A program made the translations under genes and the position numbers. This document shows positions 60,361 through 64,000 of a DNA stretch of 64,000 bases, one piece after another; position 1 is the stretch's first letter, and every line of letters starts with the position of its first letter. The stretch comes from Acidovorax sp. RAC01 (lineage in GTDB: Bacteria; Pseudomonadota; Gammaproteobacteria; Burkholderiales; Burkholderiaceae_C): contig NZ_CP016447.1 in NCBI RefSeq assembly GCF_001714725.1, forward strand, positions 1,999,001 through 2,063,000. The letters are read 5' to 3'. The notes under the pieces were generated by a model. That model did not search any database and was not told the origin of the DNA. It saw only the letters and a list, made by a program, of their open reading frames with translations.

Positions 60361-62805
60361 ATGAAGCGCGAACCTACTCCCTCCCTCACCCCGTCCACCT
60401 CCATGCAGCCCATCAGCCTGGATGTACTGCGCGAGAAATACCTCAAGCCCGGCGAAACCACGGCCGACGAGCTTTACACCCGCGTGGCGCGGGCGCTGGC
60501 GTCTGCCGAAGCGCCTGAACTGCGCACGGAGTACGAGGCCCGGTTCCTGGCCAACCTGCACGCGGGCGCCATTGGCGCCGGCCGCATCATGAGCGCGGCG
60601 GGCACCGACATCCAGGCCACGCTCATCAACTGCTTCGTACAGCCAGTGGGTGACTGCATCCAGGGTGTGGACGATGAAGGCTTTCCGGGCATCTACGAGG
60701 CCCTTCGCGAGGCGGCCGAAACCATGCGGCGCGGCGGCGGCGTGGGGTATGACTTTTCTCGCATCCGCCCCAAGGGAGCGCGGGTCAAGGGCACCGCCTC
60801 GATGGCATCGGGCCCCTGCAGCTACATGAACGTGTTCGACCAGTCCTGCTCCACGGTCGAGAGCGCGGGCGCGCGCCGCGGCGCGCAGATGGGCGTGCTG
60901 CGCATCGACCACCCGGACGTGCAGGAATTCATCACCGCCAAGCGCACGCCCGGGCGCTGGAACAACTTCAACGTGTCGGTGGGCGTGTCCGATGCTTTCC
61001 TGCAGGCCGTGCAGCGCGGCGCCACCTGGGACCTCGTCCACAAGGCCCGCCCCGGCGACGACCTGCTCGCCCAGGGCGCGCACCAGCGGGCCGATGGCCA
61101 GTGGGTGTACGCCACCGTGCAGGCCCAGGCGCTGTGGGACACCATCATGAAGTCCGCATACGACTTCGCCGAGCCCGGCATCCTGTTTCTGGGGCGTATC
61201 AACGAAGACAACAACCTGCGCTACTGCGAGGAGATTGCGGCGACGAACCCCTGCGGCGAGCAACCACTTCCGTCCTACGGCTGCTGCGACCTCGGCCCCG
61301 TGATCCTGCCGCGCTTTGTGCGCCATGCGTTCGGCTTCGGTGGCGTGCCCGCATTCGATTTTGACGCCTTTGCCAAAGTGGTAGCACTGCAGGTGCGCGC
61401 GCTCGACAACGTGCTGGATGTGACCTTCTGGCCCCTGCCGCAGCAGCGCGAAGAATCTGCCGCCAAGCGGCGCATTGGCGTGGGCTTTACCGGCATGGGC
61501 AACACGCTGGCCATGCTGTGCCTGCGCTACGACCAGCCCGAAGGCCGCGAGATGGCCGCGCGCATTGCCCAATGCATGCGCGATGCGGCGTACACCGCCT
61601 CGGTGGCGCTGGCCACCGAGAAGGGCGCGTTCCCCAAGTTTGACGCTGCGCAGTACCTGGCCGAAGGCACCTTTGCCAGCCGCCTGCCCGAGCCGATCAA
61701 GGCGTCCATCCGCCAGCATGGCATCCGCAACAGCCATCTGTTGTCGATTGCGCCCACGGGCACGGTGAGCCTGGCCTTTGCCGACAACGCCTCCAACGGC
61801 ATCGAGCCACCGTTTTCGTGGATGTACAAGCGCAAGAAGCGTGAATCCGACGGCAGCACCACCGAGTACGCGGTGGAAGACCATGCCTGGCGCCTGTACC
61901 GCGAACTGGGTGGCAATGTGGATGCGCTGCCCGACTACTTCGTCTCGGCGCTGGCCATGTCCGCGCAGGACCACATCGCCATGATGGAAGCCGTGCAGCC
62001 CTTTGTGGACACGGCGATTTCCAAGACGGTGAACATCCCGGCCGATTACCCGTACGACGACTTCAAGAACCTGTACATGCAGGCCTGGCAGGCGCGCTTG
62101 AAGGGTCTGGCGACGTACCGGCCCAACGCCATTCTGGGATCGGTGCTGGAAGTGCACACCCCGGCGCCGGCTGCCGAGGCCGCGCCAGCGCCTGCAGCAC
62201 CCGCCACGCCGGTGGACCCGATGCGCACCGTGATCGAAAGCCGCCCGCGCGGTGGCCTGTCGGCCGTGGCCGAAAAGCTCGAATACTGGACGCAGGAAGG
62301 CCACAAGACGCTGTACCTCATCGTCTCGTTCCTGCCCGTGCCCACCGGCATCGGCAACGGCACCGTGGATCGCGCCATCGAATTTTTCATGCCCGTGGGG
62401 CAAAGCGGCGAGTCGCAGCAGTGGATCACCTCCAGCATGCGCATGCTGTCGCTGGCGGCGCGTGGCGGGTTCCTGGAGCGGGCGCTGTCCGATATGCGCA
62501 AGGTGGCGTGGGACCGCGGCCCCGTGCGCCTGGGCACGCACCGCAAGGACGACGGCACCGTGGTGCCCATGTGGCACGACTCCGAAGTGGCGGCCATGGC
62601 CTATGCCATCCAGAACATCCTGGCGCGCCGCGTGGCCGACCCCGTGCAGCAGCAGCTGCCGCTGGAGGAACCCGCTGCCATGGCCGTGCCCGTACCCCAG
62701 TCCATGGCTGGCAAGAAGTGCACCGAATGCGGCGCCCATGCCGTGATCCGCAAGGACGGCTGCGACTACTGCACGCAGTGCGGGCATCTCGGGACTTGCG
62801 GATGA
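60361..62805 (+). CDS. nrdJ: Adenosylcobalamin-dependent (class II) ribonucleotide reductase
   Basis: Makes deoxyribonucleotides without needing or being harmed by oxygen, using vitamin B12. The 814-residue product has INCFVQPVGDCIQGVDDEG near residue 97, RRGGGVGYDFSRIRPKGA near 124, the active-site NPCGEQPLPSYGCC near 297 (radical Cys and Glu), and APTGTVSLAFADNASNGIEP near 463. After a Pro/Ala linker (about 600-620) comes a C-terminal domain, and it ends in a zinc-ribbon-like Cys tail KCTECGAHAV..CDYCTQCGHLGTCG. In-frame ATGs at 60325 and 60403 are alternatives. No cobalamin riboswitch is visible upstream. Confidence 0.93.
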   Translation: MKREPTPSLTPSTSMQPISLDVLREKYLKPGETTADELYTRVARALASAEAPELRTEYEARFLANLHAGAIGAGRIMSAAGTDIQATLINCFVQPVGDCIQGVDDEGFPGIYEALREAAETMRRGGGVGYDFSRIRPKGARVKGTASMASGPCSYMNVFDQSCSTVESAGARRGAQMGVLRIDHPDVQEFITAKRTPGRWNNFNVSVGVSDAFLQAVQRGATWDLVHKARPGDDLLAQGAHQRADGQWVYATVQAQALWDTIMKSAYDFAEPGILFLGRINEDNNLRYCEEIAATNPCGEQPLPSYGCCDLGPVILPRFVRHAFGFGGVPAFDFDAFAKVVALQVRALDNVLDVTFWPLPQQREESAAKRRIGVGFTGMGNTLAMLCLRYDQPEGREMAARIAQCMRDAAYTASVALATEKGAFPKFDAAQYLAEGTFASRLPEPIKASIRQHGIRNSHLLSIAPTGTVSLAFADNASNGIEPPFSWMYKRKKRESDGSTTEYAVEDHAWRLYRELGGNVDALPDYFVSALAMSAQDHIAMMEAVQPFVDTAISKTVNIPADYPYDDFKNLYMQAWQARLKGLATYRPNAILGSVLEVHTPAPAAEAAPAPAAPATPVDPMRTVIESRPRGGLSAVAEKLEYWTQEGHKTLYLIVSFLPVPTGIGNGTVDRAIEFFMPVGQSGESQQWITSSMRMLSLAARGGFLERALSDMRKVAWDRGPVRLGTHRKDDGTVVPMWHDSEVAAMAYAIQNILARRVADPVQQQLPLEEPAAMAVPVPQSMAGKKCTECGAHAVIRKDGCDYCTQCGHLGTCG

Positions 62806-62860
62806 GCGCTGCCTTTCGCGTGCGCCTGCAGCGGCTGCCTTGCACAACGGCGGGCCGTAC

Positions 62861-64000
62861 ATGAGCCGCACCATCCCCATTGCGCGTGCCAAGCCCACGG
62901 CGCAGGCCATCGCGCAGCAGGATGCTGCCTGGCGCCCGCGTTACCTCATGCTGGCGCCGCACCGGCTGGGGTTCTTCCTGGCCATGCTGGTGCTGGTGGC
63001 GTCGGGCGGCTGGTGGGCGGCGGTGCAGGTGGCGCGATCCACCGGCTGGTGGAGCATGTACTACGCCATGTCGCCCACCACGATCCATGCCGCAGTGATG
63101 GTGCTGGGGTTCATTCCGCTGTTTTTTTCGGGCTTCCTGTTCACTGCGGGCCCCAAGTGGCTGGGTGTGGATGCACTGCCCACGCGGTCCATTGCCGCGC
63201 CGCTGGGGCTGCAGGCGCTGGGCTGGCTGCTGTGGCTGGCAGGTGCGCACTGGCGCATCGGCGCCTCGCTGGCCGGGCTGGCGCTGGCGGGGCTGGGGCT
63301 GGCGTGGATGACGGCGCTGTTTCTGGGCCGCGTGCGCGCCAGTCGGGCAGAGGATCAGGTCCATGCCCGGGTGATTGCCGTTGGTTGCGCAGTGGGTTGC
63401 CTGTGTGTGGCGGGCCTGTGGCTGAGTCTGGCCTTTGGCACGCATGCGCTGTCGCGGGCGTTCATCTATTCGGCCCTGTGGGGCTTTGTCGTGGTGGTGT
63501 ACGTGAGCGTGGCGCACCGCATGATTCCGTTTTTCACGTCCAGCGCCATGCCCATGGTGCAGGCGTGGCGGCCGTTCTGGTTGCTGTGGCTGATGCTGGG
63601 CGCAGCGCTCATGCAGGTGGTGGCGGCGTGGCTGGAATGGGCTGGCGTGCCGGTGGTGGGCGCGGGCCCGCCGTGGACGCTGGTGCTGGGCACGCTGCAG
63701 CTGCTGGTGGGGGGCGTGCTGGTGTGGCTGGCCTGCGTGTGGGGCCTGGTGCAAAGCCTCAGGAACCGGCTGCTGGCCATGCTGCACATCGGTTTTGGTT
63801 GGCTGGGCGTGGCATTTGTGCTGGCGGGTGCCTCGCACTGGCTGGCCTGGGGCTTGGGCCTGGGCGTGCTGGGTCTGGGCGCCCTGCACGCGCTCACCAT
63901 GGGTTGCCTGGCGTCGCTGATGCTGGCCATGGTCACGCGCGTGTCGTGCGGCCACAGCGGCCGTGCCCTGGTGGCCGACCGCACCGCCTGGACGCTGTTC
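62861..64000 (+). CDS. nnrS: NnrS family haem/copper membrane protein (partial)
   Basis: The frame is open from the ATG to the window edge (380 codons) and is cut there. The product begins MSRTIPIARAKPTAQAIAQQ and has at least ten hydrophobic segments. NnrS-type His motifs are LAPHRLGFFLAML near residue 35, TIHAAVMVLGFIPLFFSGFL near 73, VAHRMIPFFTSS near 213 and LHALTMGCLASLMLAMVTR near 345. NnrS protects against nitrosative stress in denitrifiers, fitting its place after the nitrate reductase genes. Confidence 0.93.
   Translation, partial: MSRTIPIARAKPTAQAIAQQDAAWRPRYLMLAPHRLGFFLAMLVLVASGGWWAAVQVARSTGWWSMYYAMSPTTIHAAVMVLGFIPLFFSGFLFTAGPKWLGVDALPTRSIAAPLGLQALGWLLWLAGAHWRIGASLAGLALAGLGLAWMTALFLGRVRASRAEDQVHARVIAVGCAVGCLCVAGLWLSLAFGTHALSRAFIYSALWGFVVVVYVSVAHRMIPFFTSSAMPMVQAWRPFWLLWLMLGAALMQVVAAWLEWAGVPVVGAGPPWTLVLGTLQLLVGGVLVWLACVWGLVQSLRNRLLAMLHIGFGWLGVAFVLAGASHWLAWGLGLGVLGLGALHALTMGCLASLMLAMVTRVSCGHSGRALVADRTAWTLF

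Overview
The window is GC-rich (only short patches are AT-rich) and densely coded. It looks like a chromosomal segment of a betaproteobacterium of the Comamonadaceae, most like Acidovorax. The clues are a tRNA-Thr/tuf/tRNA-Trp/secE order, a separate rsmB-DUF4390-ntrY-ntrX-like block, a pilT/cyclic-nucleotide-domain/pilU set, and recurring short AT-rich elements of a kind I associate with this family. The assignment is inference from gene content and protein sequence; no rRNA is present.

Region 1 (1-13.6 kb) is the translation/transcription core: 3' end of tRNA-Thr, tuf, tRNA-Trp, secE, nusG, rplKAJL and rpoBC, closed by a strong terminator. Hairpins lie in the rplA-rplJ and rplL-rpoB gaps, where feedback control and RNA processing act in E. 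coli.

Region 2 (13.7-24.7 kb) holds a LemA-like protein, rsmB, a DUF4390 protein, an NtrY-type sensor kinase with a short NtrX-like regulator, tRNA-Phe, a YegD-like Hsp70, and an rsmI / yraN-diaA-dolP group matching the E. coli yraL-yraP neighbourhood. Region 3 (24.7-36.7 kb) holds a beta-hydroxyacid dehydrogenase, pilU, a cNMP-binding-domain protein and pilT, then YggS, a threonine aldolase, a single-chain biotin-dependent acyl-CoA carboxylase, a class V aminotransferase and a DUF445 membrane protein.

About 1 kb without genes (36.7-37.8 kb) contains a large imperfect inverted repeat whose centre carries 15 perfect copies of an 8-bp unit. Next comes a minus-strand set, purU, a GcvA-like LysR regulator, a GlcD-type FAD oxidase, lrgA and lrgB. 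Together with the class V aminotransferase and threonine aldolase it resembles a C2 (glycolate/glyoxylate/glycine/one-carbon) module, reminiscent of parts used in plant photorespiration.

The right third (42.4-64 kb) has a PAS-GGDEF-EAL protein, a ChaN-like lipoprotein, and a complete respiratory nitrate reduction locus: narXL (sensor and regulator), narK1K2 (transporters), narGHJI (enzyme and chaperone) and a parvulin-type isomerase. It is followed by a beta-carbonic anhydrase, an oxygen-independent class II ribonucleotide reductase and the start of an NnrS protein. A perfect FNR-type palindrome lies exactly where a class II activator site would place the narX transcription start on its own ATG. 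The locus as a whole suggests anaerobic growth on nitrate with nitric-oxide protection. At least seven degenerate copies of a ~60-bp AT-rich element are scattered over the window, three of them inside reading frames.
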